Positions 23,998-38,900 of a stretch of DNA of 52,814 nt are shown here, one piece after another. The notes below the pieces were generated by a model. The model ran no database searches, was not told where the DNA came from, and was given only the letters and a program-made list of their open reading frames with translations. The stretch is from Priapulus caudatus. Lineage: Eukaryota; Priapulida; Priapulimorpha; Priapulimorphida; Priapulidae. Made by a program: the position numbers and the translations under genes. Position 1 is the stretch's first letter; each line of letters starts with the position of its first letter. Where the stretch lies: assembly GCF_000485595.1 (NCBI RefSeq), contig NW_014577535.1, forward strand, positions 111,370-164,183, in the 5' to 3' direction.

Positions 23998-26900
23998 CTA
24001 CCAGAAACACAACATATGATTGCCACCTCACAGTAGTACGAAACAAAGAGCAAATAACGTAAAGAATGTCTATTCTCTGATGACGGTGAATGCAAACAGA
24101 TCACGAATCTCATCGTGAATACTCATTCGCTGAAATAATCCGACGTAAACCGATCGCAAGATTCTCGAACGCATCTGTAAACCGACCAATCATAGAGGTC
24201 AGGGTTAGGGTTAGGATTAGGGTTAGGGTTAGGGTTAGGATTAAGATTAGGGTTAGGGTTAGGGATTAGGGTTAGGGATAGGGTTAGGGTTATGGTTAGA
24301 CCTTGGTATCTCATGCAGTATCAAACAATAGGTTTGGTACCGACCAATCATAGAGGGGGACCTCACCTCGACAGGATGTGCTGATGACGAGTGACAAACG
24401 CTTGGTACTGCTGCACGCGACTGCCATCCTCCTCCGCAGGCTGCTGCTTGGAACTAGCGGGCGACCCCGACGCCTGTGCAGCAAAGTCCTGCAGGAGCTG
24501 AGCACCAAGACCCAGCTGGAACTTCTTGTGTAGAAAGTTTAGGTTGCAGAGCATCCGCTCTAACTGCACGTGGCAACCGCCGAGCATCTGAAAGTAATCG
24601 CAGCGGGTGAGAGATCGCGATCGCGGCGGGCGAGAGATCGCGATCGCGGCGGGCGAGAGATCGGGATCGCGGCGGGCGAGAGATCGGGATCGCGGCGGGC
24701 GAGAGATCGCGATCGCGGCGGGCGAGAGATCGCGATCGCGGTGGGCAAGAGATCGGGATCGCGATCGTCGGTCCGAAACGGAAATGTCACGGAGCATTGT
24801 CTAGCAGACGAAGAGCTAGTTTTCGCGCTTAGGAAATGCTGGCCAACAGCTTGGGAAACCTGGCGAGGAAATACAGCGCTCTGCAATCTCAACTTGAAGC
24901 TGTCGTGAACTAGATATATGTTTGCCAGGATTCCCTCTACGTAAATCATTCCGGTACCTCCAAAAACAATGCTGAATTCACACGCAACCACAGAGAGACA
25001 CACTGAACGAAGGTTTTACCGTCTGCAAACCATTATCACGGATGCGACCACAAAGATACAAGATGTGTCGCGTTGATGAGGGAAACGTGATATTGAATTT
25101 ACAAGATGGTATGGCAGCGCAGTGAAGGCTCGACTGTTGAGTCCCTTCCAGGAGCCATCTCTGGCTGGATCAGCCTCCTGCAGGTAGATGCTAGCCAGTA
25201 GCCTGTGCAGCTCCTGCTTCTTGTTCGCAGAGAGGCTCCTCACGTAGCGTGAATTCACTGCCGCGCCTATCGCCGCATGCGCCAAACGCAGTATCCTGAA
25301 ACAGGTAGCATATTATATTGTGGCACCATCTCCAGTCATATTTTGTAATTATAGTTAATCAGGTCGCTAAGGTGGGATGTTGCAGTACAAAAAACACTGC
25401 TCTGTGGCGCCATCTGCAGTTGTATTGCTGTGAAACTATACTCTATTGTGATAACGGTAGCAAGAGCTCCTGCTACGCCCCTGCCATACCCACTCCTGCC
25501 TCCATATTGGCCACTTCCATAAGTAAATAACCAGAAGCACTGGATTCTGATCGAAAAGAATAGTTTTGTAAAGTTTTTGAACAATTACCTTTCGGTGCCT
25601 GTTACTCGTAGAAAGCCATGTAGAGCATGTAGCAACCTTGAAAGCACCACGGGTGCAATCATCTGGTCTGGCCTTATATACACATTCCTGCTCTCACAAG
25701 CTGCATCCTTAGACCGTGACTTGTTCCGTGACTCGCCAGCATTGAAATGGTAGCTCAGTAGGTAATGTAGTTCTGTTTCTAACAGCCCTGCATAGGCGAA
25801 TGTATTCCATCAGCAGGAGTAAGCAGAATACTATTGTTGTTTCAAGAAGGTTGAACAAATATGGACCTTTCAAGGCACGCGCCAGTAGCTATATGTTTCT
25901 TCAAGGATAGCAGGATGATTCTTAGTGCAATATACTATATATGCTATATGTTATATTCTATATACTATATACTGCATATAGCATAGAGATAAATGTATTG
26001 GGACATGACGTGCATACCATTTCGAGCAAAGTAAACAAGTTGAAGTGTCGTGGCAATCATTTCGTGTGTGTGCTCTGTCTCCAAACGCTGTAGAATGTCT
26101 TGCAAGAGCTTAGGGGTTGTCTGAGGTAAACTACGCAGCTTGGCCGACACCTGATGTAAGTACATACACGCATTTAAATTTCAGACCAGGGGCTAGGCTT
26201 AATTAGACCCAGAAGAAGACACTGTGCTGCCATAGTTACATAGTTGCCATAGTGCCCTCAGTTATAGTAACGGTAAATGATAATAAAGTAAAATGCTATC
26301 CTTACTTACTTTCGCAAACAAGCCGAACACTCTTAGCTCCTCGCAGGCCAGTTTCAAAAACAGTGGTTGACCAGCTTCCCTCTTGGAAACCAACACCTTC
26401 ATCTAGTAAAGAAAATAATTGACCTTTAATAGTGCGATGACAACATTCTGTACAGGTGAACAGAGGTGACAGCTTACTCTATATTCACAGTCAATTCTAT
26501 AGATCATACCCTACAAATAGTCCTACAACTATATATAATCCCAGTTCTATAATAGTACCATGTAGTACAACACACCAAGTCTTGTACTAGTAGATATTTG
26601 CTGGCTACACATGGTACACAAGTCCTGTACTAGTAGCTATTTGCTGGCTACACACATAATACACAAGTCCTGTACTAGTAGATATTTGCTGGCTACACAT
26701 TATAATGTCCCAATCTACACTTTCCAGCCTCCGGAAGAAGAGAATAGCTGAGAGCATGTGTCAGACCTGGTTGCTGAAGGCTGATTCATCGAGAGTCTTG
26801 CCGTGTGAAGCCAGCGTCTGTCGCACGAGTTTTGCTCTATCCCAGATGTCGAGATGCTCGACGATCACCTCATGTGCCCTCCTTTCCTTCAGGACGATGT

Positions 26901-29900
26901 GGAGGTCGGAGTCAAGGTTCACACTCACGACGAATACTACATTCTATGGAGTAAAACGAATGCAATTAGTTATCAAGATGCACCTGTGGAAAAATAATAT
27001 TTTAAGGGAAGGTATTAAAGTTTAGCGTAAGTGTTGGTACGTACGAGTAAAATGACAGCACCTGTATTGCATGCAGGCCTTCACAATAGCTGCACAGTTA
27101 GTATGGATAAATATGATATGTGCCAAAAACAATAGTATACATGTATGGATATATGTATAAAATATATAGCAACACATTTCACCTAATATCAAAGAAATGT
27201 CATATCTCACATGCCATCCACTTCATAACTCTTCTTAATCACACATGGACTCACACACAGTTTAACATTATCTAATAAAAACACACCTCTGGCAGTGGGT
27301 CAGGGAGCCAGTGTAGGTTCCTGGCCTGATGGGTGTCATCCAGTAAGTCCAAGCCATCGATGAACACAACTAGTGGTGATGAGGTCTGCTGTGCTGTCTC
27401 AGCAATTAGCTTTCCAAACTTAGCAACCAGGTTCCTGAAAGTCAGTCAGATCTTTTAAAAATCTTATCAATGTAAAGGTTTTTTCGATTTTCAAAATTAT
27501 GGTCGACATTATATCGAATAAGAATAAAGAAATGAATTAGAATAAAGAAATGAACTACGTTATGACACAGGCATAAATATTGTTTGAAATTTGGAAATAT
27601 ATATATATAACATGAGTATGATTATACTGCTCGACCCTAGAAATAGCCAACAGGTATGGACCCCGTTGATTTATAACTATAGTCTTTATTCATTGGTTAT
27701 GACAAACATGAACACATACTCATATTTGACTGGCACAGTAGAGTCTGCAAATTGTCGCCAGTCGCAAATAGTCAGTTCATGACAGAGCCTGGTTAGCATG
27801 GCATGAATGCCCGTAGAGCCCGGAACGGCTTCAAGAAAGTGTGAAATCACATCTGATCCAGCCTTGCATGCGTCTGACCCATGGTACAGTTCCAGTAGTT
27901 CTGACTGTAAGAGAAACATACAACACATTTATTCATTCAGTGAGATCTATTTTTTTGCAAAACATAGGAATGTAGAGGGTTAATTGAACTTAATTTGCTT
28001 TCAACAAATTTGATTGATCTTTAACACTTAATATTAGCTTACCATCACTGCAGATTTCCCACTGCCAGGCTTCCCAGCTAACACGACTGCACCCTTCTCA
28101 CATGCCACTATAGTGTTCAGACATGTCTGCAGCAGAGGTCTGCGTCCAACAAAGGCCTGCCTGTAGAATTCAGCCTGTGCCGTGTGCTGGCCATGGTGCC
28201 ACTCCCATTGATCTCCCTGGTCAGTTGTCTCAGTCTACAGACCAATAGCATATGTGATTAAGGTAAATCATGATAAATCACCATTCTTTTCTTACATCAC
28301 AAGAGGGCCTACATTTTTATACACACGATTGGGCATAAATTATATCAAGAGTAGACACCGATTCCCAAACATTTTATAACCCTAATCCATTGCTTATTGC
28401 TAATACTTAGCAAACTTTTTCCTGAACACATAAAAACTGGTAAAAGAAACTTGTGTATGAAGAGTCAAGCGAATTTGTGAAATGGCAGTCTGCGGAATAA
28501 GATACCTCATCACAACACAGATCTAAAATGGCTTTCCACAGATTGTTTAGCACTTCGGCTCCAAACAGCTCTAATCCTGCGACAATAGGTTTGCCATCAA
28601 CAACCCCGCCCCACTTGCACGGATAGCCATCATAGATGTGGTGCCCACTGGCGCGGATGGCTTTCTTCAACTTGGCAACCTTTACTGCACAGTCTGCATT
28701 TTCCACGCACATTGCCGATTGGTATTTCTTTGGAATTTCCCTGCAGAAAATTGAGAAGTGAGTTTAGGTAAGAATTGCAAGAGCTGATCTGTTTGAAGTT
28801 TCTTATTTGTGTATATGTATATTCTGTGTCATATCTCTTTCTTACTTCTGTTCTCTCTTTCTTTCCCTCACACCTCTTTCCATAATCTCCCGTTTCTCAT
28901 TTGTGCTCCGTTGCTCTCTCTCTCTCTCTTTCTCTGTCGGTCTCTCTCTCCCCCTCTCTCTCTTTCTCTGTCGGTCTCTCTCTCCCCCCCTCTCTCTCTC
29001 TATCTATCTCGCGCTCTCTCTCTTTCTTTTTCGGTCTCTTTCCCTCTCTCTCTTGCTCGCTCTCTCTCTCTCACTCCCTCTATGTCCATCCTACTCTCCA
29101 TAGTTCTCGCACAACTACCTCCCTCTTCATATTCCTGTATCGTCTCCTTCTATCTCGTTACACCTACTTCTCGTAGCTGCCATCACGCAGCAGGAAGATG
29201 GCCGTCCCGCGTCGACGCGCGTGGTTCCGCAGCACGCTATGCTGCATCTCCAGCTCCGTCACAGACGCTCCCGCCACAAAGCCCTTCAGCCAATCAAACT
29301 CGCGTCGGTCGCTGACATCGTAGGATGCAGGCGTCCAGCCGTAGCGCTCTCCCAGCATGCCAACGAACAGCTGGCATTGGCTGGCTTCGGACAGGCACAG
29401 CTCGAGGCTCCTGAAGGACGCGCATGCAACAACGTAAATGCCTCTGAACTTTACTAGCGACACTAGCCATTAGGCAGAGAATGCCAGCCTAGGTAAACTT
29501 AAACTTAGGTAACTGTAACTGGTAACTTACCTGTAACAGCTGAGAAAACTTGCGAGAAAACGTTACTTTGAACGACGGTGACCAATATATGGCAGGTAAA
29601 ATTAAGTAACACCCATACTGTCTTATTTCCGGATAAGATGAGGGTGGTAGTGTTTCGACGCAGACTTGTGGCAGACACCAATGATGTGAATTACCATTAG
29701 AAATGGTGGCGTTTGCTAAACTCGAAACTCGCTTTTAATTAGAATTGGATCGCAATTGTCAGAGCAAGTGTTTCAGCAAAATACGTGGTGTAGAATGAAC
29801 ATTGTAAGCAAGAAATCTGGTGCACATGCACAACCACGTACCCTGTGTCAGTGGCAGCCGTCTCACTAATGCCCCATCGCAAGTCAACCTCGTAGACGTT

Positions 29901-32900
29901 GACAAATCGCTCCCTCGCACGTGCTCGTAACTCCGGGAACACGAACCTCGTGAGAAGGTCTCGCTCACCATGCATGTCTTTGAACGTCGAGGAAATGAAT
30001 ACGCGGATGGTGCGCCACCTACAGGAGAAAAAGAGAAAATTAGAAACATAAAATTGGTGTTCATCTACGGGTGACAACTGCGACGATAATGACACAAAGA
30101 ATTGCCGTAGTATCAGCAAAACCTCATTTTAAATGATGAGATCACAGTTTAGAAAATCTGATTCAGGGCAAAATATCTGAACATGCTATTGGACCCTTTT
30201 TATTGTTATCATTTTCCCACACATAACCCAAATGACATACAAGGGAGCATAGGTCAGTTTAGCACTTCTAGCATCAGCTTCCTCTGTAAGGGCCTCCAGT
30301 TGCGGCTTCTTCTCTGACGAACACAGCTCATAGGCCCTGTCAATATTCTCCACCTGTATCAGCTGCCCACTGTCACCTCGGTTGCAGATGTACCTGCAAT
30401 CAATCAACCATATATTGTGAATTAAAACATCGCAACTATAACACTCCTTAAAGATTTTTCTGTTGAAACTATTCTTTGGTTTAATAGACATTTATGATCT
30501 GACTTCATCAGATTGCATATAGGATCCTATTGCTCTTAGTCACTCCGCATTCATCACATAGATTGTCTTGTGTTGAATCATCGGATAATATTATGACTAT
30601 GCGACATTGAAAGGCAAGATAACAGCTATTGACTGACGAAAATCAACAGCGGAGAAATTTGATAGAATTCACTGTGTGAGCTATAAACACACCTGTAGGT
30701 GGCTGACATGAAAACGTTACTGTGTGATACATGGAAAACCTTTTAGTGGCAAGATACTTTTCACCTGAATTCACAGCACTCAGCCCAAACATACTGTAAA
30801 TCAGTGACTAATATTGTAGGAATGCTCTTTACATATCAGCTACGTTTGCTTAATAAACAAGCAAAAAATCCGCCAGCTAGGTAAAATATGAAATTGCATG
30901 GATTGCCTATACCTTAGGATTTGGTCACTGAATCCAGTCAGAAATATGTCTCTGTCATGAGTGTTTTCTCCCCTCAGGATTCCAGAATGTCCAGACACAT
31001 CGATATAGGCATAGATCAGGTTTGGATTTACAAGCCTTCTGTACTTCGCCTGGAAACTCGATGATCCACATTGAATGTAGTCACACATGATACCATTGGA
31101 CACTACGATGATGTTGTCAATCTGAAGAGAGAAAAGGTATCCATTTTTTTCAAATAAGGTTCGATTAGATGTTAGCTTCAAATAGCTCGATCAGTATGTT
31201 CATAAAAATATTGAACATAATTCCTTCAGAACACATCAAATTAAATATGTATAACCAATTAAGACAATGAAAGCATCAGTAAAAGTTTCTGAGAATGATG
31301 TACGTTTATGTAAAAGAAATTATTGCACAGATGACATAATGAGAACAACTCCCAATAAGGTCATACGTGGTCAACACTATAATAAAAAAACACTTTTTGC
31401 TAGTTCTTTGCAATGTTGTGATCCTAACTATATGATATTGACTCTTCGACCTCGTGACATTTAAGAGAATGTGACACAAGCCACGTGAATAATCATCGTG
31501 TATAGGTGAAGGAAAAAAACAGTAAATGGTTAAGAAATTATAATTTAATTGTGCAAAAACTTAATTGCCATCTTAGAACTTTATTCAGACATGCAATTCC
31601 TCTTATGCAATAGTGGATGACAAGTAATTAACATCTACTAGAGCTCTTACTAATGCATATATAAGCACAATAGGGGGAATTAAGAGTAAATTAAGAACAA
31701 AGGAATGTTTAGGTGTTAAGTAAGCGTTTTGATGTTGTCCCCCACCAAATTATTCAGTTCTCACTAAAATAAAACTGAATGCACAAATTACGATACAATG
31801 GCAATATTGCTATCAAGCAAGACCAAACTGAAATCATGTGTTGTGATCTGGATATGTGCACAGGTCTATCTGTACACGTCTGTAATACAGGTCTATTCAC
31901 AGATGCTCGAGCAAAAGTTAGACTGCCACGAGAAAACAGTCACACAACGTGCACACGAGCGCATTGAGCAGCAGCTTGCACACAAGTATATCAATAAGGG
32001 AACAACTAATTTGGCCTCAGGTAAAATTCCGGGCTACCTGTAGCCCGTATGCGTGCATTCACGCATGCGTACACGCGCGAATCGAAATTGTACAGGTATA
32101 TATTAAACGTACAGCAGTAACATGGAATAATATGAAGAAAACCACTACTGAGAGCCAATGCCACAAATAAAATATATACATGTGGCAAATTGAATAAATC
32201 CAGACATAGCAGTTAACTGCATTATGTGTTATGGTGTAGAAATAAAATCCTAGTTCTTGGATCTGTGCAGATAAAAATACAGTCTTCATCAGTGCACGGT
32301 CCACGTTGTATGTAGGAGGCTTATGCCATATAGACTATATGCAGCCTATAATATTTATAATTAAACTATAATTTTTTTACACCATCCACCAGGGATCGAC
32401 AAACAGCATATTTATGATACAGTAGGTAGAGATAAGTCAGTTGCACAGACAAGACGCAGTAACTTTCCCTTAATTTGTTCTGTAGGACTGATATTCATAA
32501 CAGAACAGCTCTGATCACTGATTAATAATATCATTACGACGAATGACGGATGATTTCCCATCATATTTCGGCTATTAGTAACATGGGTTAATCGTCGTGC
32601 GATGGCAGTACACCCGCAGCTAGCGGATCTGATGACGGCAGAGCTGTGATCAGCAGCTTGATGATCTTGTTCCGTGACCTACAATGAGCCAGCCCCGCTC
32701 GCGTGCGTACGTTGGTTGTTTCGCATCGTATACCTGTACTGCTGTCTATGGATTATCGCGTGCGTAATGGCTCAGTCATAATCACCGGCGATGCACTATA
32801 TTAGACATCACTTAGCCAGCGAGAGTTATGAATTACACGACGAAAACTTATCGAAATGAGAGTACGATACTCTAACCAATACCGATGCGTGCTCGACTCT

Positions 32901-35900
32901 ATTATTACATTTCTCTATTAGAAGGTGTACTGTCGGCAGGAATTTGATAGGTGGAGAACACACCAACAGTATTTTCGGCGCGCTGGGTTGGAGCACTTTA
33001 GTTATGTGCGAACTGCGAAATACCAGATAGATTTCTCGTGATTCGAAGTGGCCCGCGTCGACCCTGGGATTTGGAAATTTGGAAATTGCATATATTCGCG
33101 ACCGTTTGGTCTTCTAAATATTATTAACAAATCGAGAATATGACTAATTACAGCCAGATCATATTATATGCAAACCCCGGATAATCATAGCCTAAAGCCA
33201 CGTATGTCATTATTTCTATTATAGCTAACACTTTCAGTATACAGTAATCCAACTCCACCGCATTGCCCGTTTTATTAGCACGCCAAATATTCGTTGCGAA
33301 CGGTGGTGACTAGACATATTTTTAAATTGTTATTCCTCTTGCCAACGTCTGGCTGTAGTTCACTCTCGCGTGCATCCTACTCGTTTACAGCACATATTAG
33401 TTTATCTAGCGGAGCATATACGCGTTACACACACGCGACACACCCGGTTGATTTCCCAAGTTTATATTGCGTAATCCTATTTGCTCAATATCAAAACCCC
33501 GACAATAAGAGTAGAAATCGCGATTGCTGAAAAAATGCGCAATCATATTTTTTCCTGAGCATGTTAATGCCCTGCGGTAATATTTGCACGAACAACTTCA
33601 TTATAGCTTCACGCGTGCAGGTAGGAAATACACAGCTACCTGTCCAATTATGCGGACATGAGGCTGCACACAGATCGATGTGAACCGCGATGTGTGGATC
33701 GAACGCGAGCGAAAAAGTGCCTAGCAACCAGTAACACAGCGCACCCCTCCTGGCTGTAAACCCTTGTTATGTACCAGCAGTCCGCATCGGAGTCACACCT
33801 GACTAAACAGGGACCGGCCGCCTTCCATATAAGGCACAGGTGCGCTGGTGGGGTGAGGTGAGGTGGGGGTGGGGGGCGTCGTTCTACAGACCGGAATAGA
33901 ATGCCCTGCCCTCGGGCGCTGCATGACGTATACCGGAACGCTCATCTCACAATGAGGGCGACCCGGATAGGTAGTGTGGAATTTAAACCAGTGTCAGAGC
34001 GAAGATAGACGACGACGTACGGGGGTGGAGCCGACCGCCGGAGCGAGGCTTGTCACGACATATACAGTCACACTCACACTCACACTCGCGCGCTCACGGA
34101 CGCTGCGTGACTTACGCGGAACAGCGTCCAATTAACCGCGGTGCAGGTGATGATGTCATCCACCTAATGCAGGTACGCATGTATTATGTATTGAGCGAAT
34201 TGAAGGTAACCAAACAAGCGGTGCGGAACGCGGCTATTTCCAGCGCTGAGTAACCAACCATCGAGCAAGGTGGCACCTGAACAGTCTGGCGTGCGGAGAG
34301 CTGAGAGCTGAGAGCTGAGAGCTGGAGCTGGAGCTAACGAGCAGTTATACGAGCAGCTATACGAGCAGTATACCCACGTACGCACCGCGACCATGACGTG
34401 ACCGTACGTGTGTGTCTGTGTGCGACACATATACTTCGTGTGCAATAACATACTGCGAAATCCCACGATGTGACACCACCGCACCTCAGTTAACTATAAG
34501 CAGAGTGTAGAGACGTGTTATTTTTGTGATCGGATACGTGCGTAATAATCAGCCAGTGCCGACGCGGAGCGCTACTGATACGAGCTGACAAGCAGCAGGG
34601 ACGGAACAACAGGTGAGTTTGAATAGCGGGCGCGCCGAAACAGTCATCATGTGTAATGACGCGCCTTACCGCGTCATTGTCGACCTCACTGACCAGCAGA
34701 CGAACCGTAAAGTGAACCAAATTCGTTCACAAAGGTAGATTACCGTGCATATTCACTAGGTGTGTGTGCGTGTGTGTGTGTGCGTCCGGCAATACCCTTA
34801 TTTGATCATTTGCTAATTTGAAATTTTGTTCGGTGGATATTAACCTGAGTGGATAAGTGGATATTAACCTACCCATGACATTATAGTCAGCTAAGAAAAT
34901 TCAAAATTGAAATTCAAACTTATTGAAATTCAATTTTAAATTCGAAGATTCACACTATGCATTATATCCAAATATTTGTTTACTGTAGTTTTAGGGCAAC
35001 ACCTTATTCACGGTTAACCGATAAATAAAATTCAGTAATAAACTGGTGCTAAGCAAGCTTATATTAATGATCCAGCCGTTTTTAACGGATATGTTTTCCG
35101 CGCATATATACCCAAGCTATAAAATTTCGCAACTGCTATAATAAAACCTGTTACGTGGAATATATAACCTCGTTTCATCTATAACAAGTTCCCTCCCACC
35201 CAAACAGTATTGCCCGACTGCCTCTGTCCATAAGGAAGCTAGTTTGGTGTCCTATCTAGCCCTGGTTTACCTTCTTGGCTGATTATAAATATACTAACCC
35301 GTGCCTAGCCCAAGTTACACCTTGAATAAACCACGGACAGTAACGTAGGCTCAACGCGATATGAAAGAAGCAATCACGAACAACTGGCCATCGGTTCGTT
35401 TAGAAAGTACCCGTAATGTTGGTTATTTTATATAGGTTTTTAAGAATTTCTTGGCAGCAAGTATTAGCTGCCTACATTGAGAGCAGGCAGCAGACTAACC
35501 CTTGTAGGCTGTAAATGTTGCTCGCTGTAAATGTTTCGTCCTCTGCAGTAATACGAAATTGTGCCTTTTGCTCTTCAATTGCAATACTAGCTAACTGCCT
35601 ACTACTAACTTAACAGGAACTGCCTCTGTATTAAACACATACTACATCCATGTGTACACAGAACTCATTAATGTTTATACAACTTACATGTTGAACTTGA
35701 TCACCTTAGTGCTATGATAAAGCTGTTCAATTATTAATCAAATTGACTACTGTCTTCATATATTTTATGTCGAAATTGACTATTATATTTTATTCGAATT
35801 ATCTTGCCATTTGATAAAAACAAACCATCTTTTGCAGTTTTAGTCGCACGAAATTACCAACACGGAATGTAAACCTAACAGAAAAACTAAAGAAATGTTT

Positions 35901-38900
35901 AGTGCAAGTATCCGCTCCGATATGACAACTAATTCGTCCGTTTTCTTTTCAGAGTTATGCAACCCTCATCGTTCATCATGAGCCTGCCAACAAGACAGTT
36001 CGCCGTTCTTGCGGCGCTGCTCGTTCTGGCAGTATCTATGGGCATGACTGCCGGAGACCACTCTCACAATAAGAATAATCCCCCAGACGCGGACGTTTCT
36101 GGTTCGCATCTCAACCTGAGTACTATATGTGATACGGCAGCAGCTAGGATTGCGCTAAACACTCATGACGTCACAACAAAGAGTGTGTCGCTAGAGTGGG
36201 TCGTATGCCGAGCGTACGACAAGATACATGGATTTAGAGTATATTGGAGGCGAGTAGGGATTGACCGCAGTGACCAATGGTTCGTATAGCTTAATTTTAT
36301 AGTTAGGAAATTGTAAAAAAAAAGATTAGTTGGTCAATGAAATGGCTTAATATGAATACATTTGTTGAGTATAATAGAATCTTTCACATAAAAATAACTA
36401 GAAAGGGCATGTAACGATGTAACGTTATGACGCGCACGAGAGCGTACGAGATTCCACGAGATTCTCGCTCTCTCTGCTACATGTGCTTGTAAGTGTAAGC
36501 TGTGTGTTGTCGCCAACTACATGTATCCCCCGTGATCTAGTATGAATGAAATATCTCTGTAAGGACGTAGAAGATAGGTAAAGTTAAATAAGCCACAAAG
36601 ACAAAGGTTTGTTACACAACTCATCTGCCTGAGATGTGCAAGTATGTCAGAATTGGTTGCTTTAGGGGTTTTGGTACGCTGCGCACCTTCTCCCCAAGAT
36701 GTGTAAGTATATCAAGTTTGGTAGCGCTAGGTCAATTAGGGGCCGAGTTATAGAGCAGAAGAAAAATATGATCAAGGTTAAGGTAAAGGTCAAATAAAGG
36801 TCGCAATGACCTGGTTTTGGTACTCTGCACACTTTCTCCCCAAGATGTGTAAGTATACGAAGTTTGGTCGCGCTAAGTCAATTAGGGGTCGAGTTATAGA
36901 GCGGAAGAGAAATTCTCTGCGGCGGATCGAGCGACGGCGGCTGGACAGACATGAAACCATAGTATCCCCGCCAACTTCGTCGCGGGGGATACAATTACGC
37001 ATTATTAAAACTAAATATAATCCAGAATCCTTATTCAAAAGGACATTAGCTATGCTGGTTAAAAGCACAAAACAAGGTTAACTGATTTTCGGTTTAATCG
37101 AAAATGGGATATATTTAGGCACATTGCCCATTAGCAATTTTTAAAGGTTAATGGCATTGAAGAGTATGGTGAGATGATAACTTGATGAACGATGAGTACT
37201 CACAAATTCTAAACAATAGTCACATGGTTTTAGTTCTGCAAATTTCAGTCTAAATACTAATCTCAAAAACCTTAGAGTCACCTATACAATGAACGTATGG
37301 TATGGTTCAGATACCGTGACAGCCATAATGCACATAAGCCTCATCTACACGACGAACATTAACTCGAGTTAAGCGAGTTAAGCGTTATGTAGCGTCTACA
37401 CGACAACACCCGATAGCGATTATTACCGATTTATTATGCATGCGTGCGTGCGTGTGTATGTAAACGTGCGTGCGTGTGCACGTACACGTGCGTGCATGCG
37501 TGAGTGCGTGCGTGTGTACGTACATGTGCGTGCATGCGTGCATGTGCACGTACACGTGCGTCCGTGCGTGTGTACTTACACGTGCGTGCATGCGTGCGTG
37601 TGCACGTACACATGCGTGCGTGTGTGTGCACGTACACGTGCGTGCGTGCGTGCGTGCGTGCGCGTGCGTGTGTGCGCGCGTGTGCAGGTACACGTTCGTG
37701 GGCGTGCGTGGGTACTTGTGAAGGTACACGTGTGTGCATGTGTGCGTGCATGCGTACGTGCGTGTGTGTGCACGTACACGTGCGTGCTTGCGTGCGTGTG
37801 TGTGCACGTACACGTGCGTGCGTGCGTGTGTGCGCGCGTGTGCATGTGCACGTAGACGTGCGTGTTTGCGTGCATGCGTGCGTGTACGTACACGTGCGTT
37901 CGTGCGTGCGTGCGTGCGTGCGTCCGTGTGTGTGCACGTACACGTGCGTGCGTGTGTGTGCATGTACACGTGCGTGCGTGTGTGCGCGCGTGTGCATGTG
38001 CACGTAGACGTGGGTGTGTGCGTGCGTGCGTGCGTGCGTGCGTGTGTACGTACACGTGCGTTCGTGCGTGCGTGCGTGCGTGTGCACGTACACGTGCGTG
38101 CATGCGTGAGTGCGTGCGTGCGTGCATGTGCACGTACACGTGCGTGCGTGTGTGCGTGTGTGCGCGCGTGTGCATGTGCACGTAGACGTGCGTGCGTGCG
38201 TGCGTGCGTGCGTGCGTGTGCACGTACACGTGCGTGCATGCGTGTGTACCTACACGTGCGTGCATGCGTGCGTGTGCACGCACACGTGTGTGCATGCGTG
38301 CGTGCGTCCGTGTGTGTGCACGTACACGTACGTGCGTGCGTGCGTGCGCGCGAGTACAGGTACACGCTCGTGCATGCGTACGTGCTTGTGCAGGTACACG
38401 TGTGTGCAAGCGTGCGTGCGTGCGTACGTGCGTGTGTGTGCAGGTACACGTGCGTGCGTGCCGGCATGCATGTGCACGTAGACGTGCGTGCGTGCGTGCG
38501 TGCGTGTGCACGTACACGTGCGTGCATGCGTGCGTGCGTGCGTGCGTGTGTACGTACATCGTACTAGTGTTGCCGCCTATCGTGGAGTTATGTACTATTC
38601 GCTAACTCGAGTTAAGCGTCTTCATGGAACTCAAGTTAGCTTAACCTCGATCGACTGGCGAGGTTAAGCTAACTCGAGTTAACGCTAACTCGAGTTAACG
38701 CTAACTCGAGTTAAGGCCCCGCGTAGACGCTTAACTCGAGTTAAGGTTCGTCGTGTAGACGAGGCGATAGACACATAGATAAAGAAACGAGCTGCCATAC
38801 AAACACACTAACAGAGGTTGAATGAGATGGCATAATAACGCCAATGAATATAAATATCACGATGCATTTGCTTCCTAGGACAAAGAGCCTGGTCTTGCAC

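Noticed and set aside
24123-24314. Asn/Pro-rich frame across the TTAGGG repeats
   Set aside because: It is the reverse translation of telomeric repeats inside a well-defined intron.
24800-24915. Extra TEP1 exon reading [20 protein letters not shown] on the minus strand after an ACGACAG acceptor
   Set aside because: It would break the phase 0 join between 25103 and 24587, and the direct join gives a continuous match to the expected TEP1 linker.
37385-38605. Long open frames on both strands (up to about 380 codons) across the CGTG microsatellite
   Set aside because: The repeat unit has no stop codon in any frame, and the translations are pure His/Thr/Arg or Cys/Val repeats, so openness is not evidence of coding.
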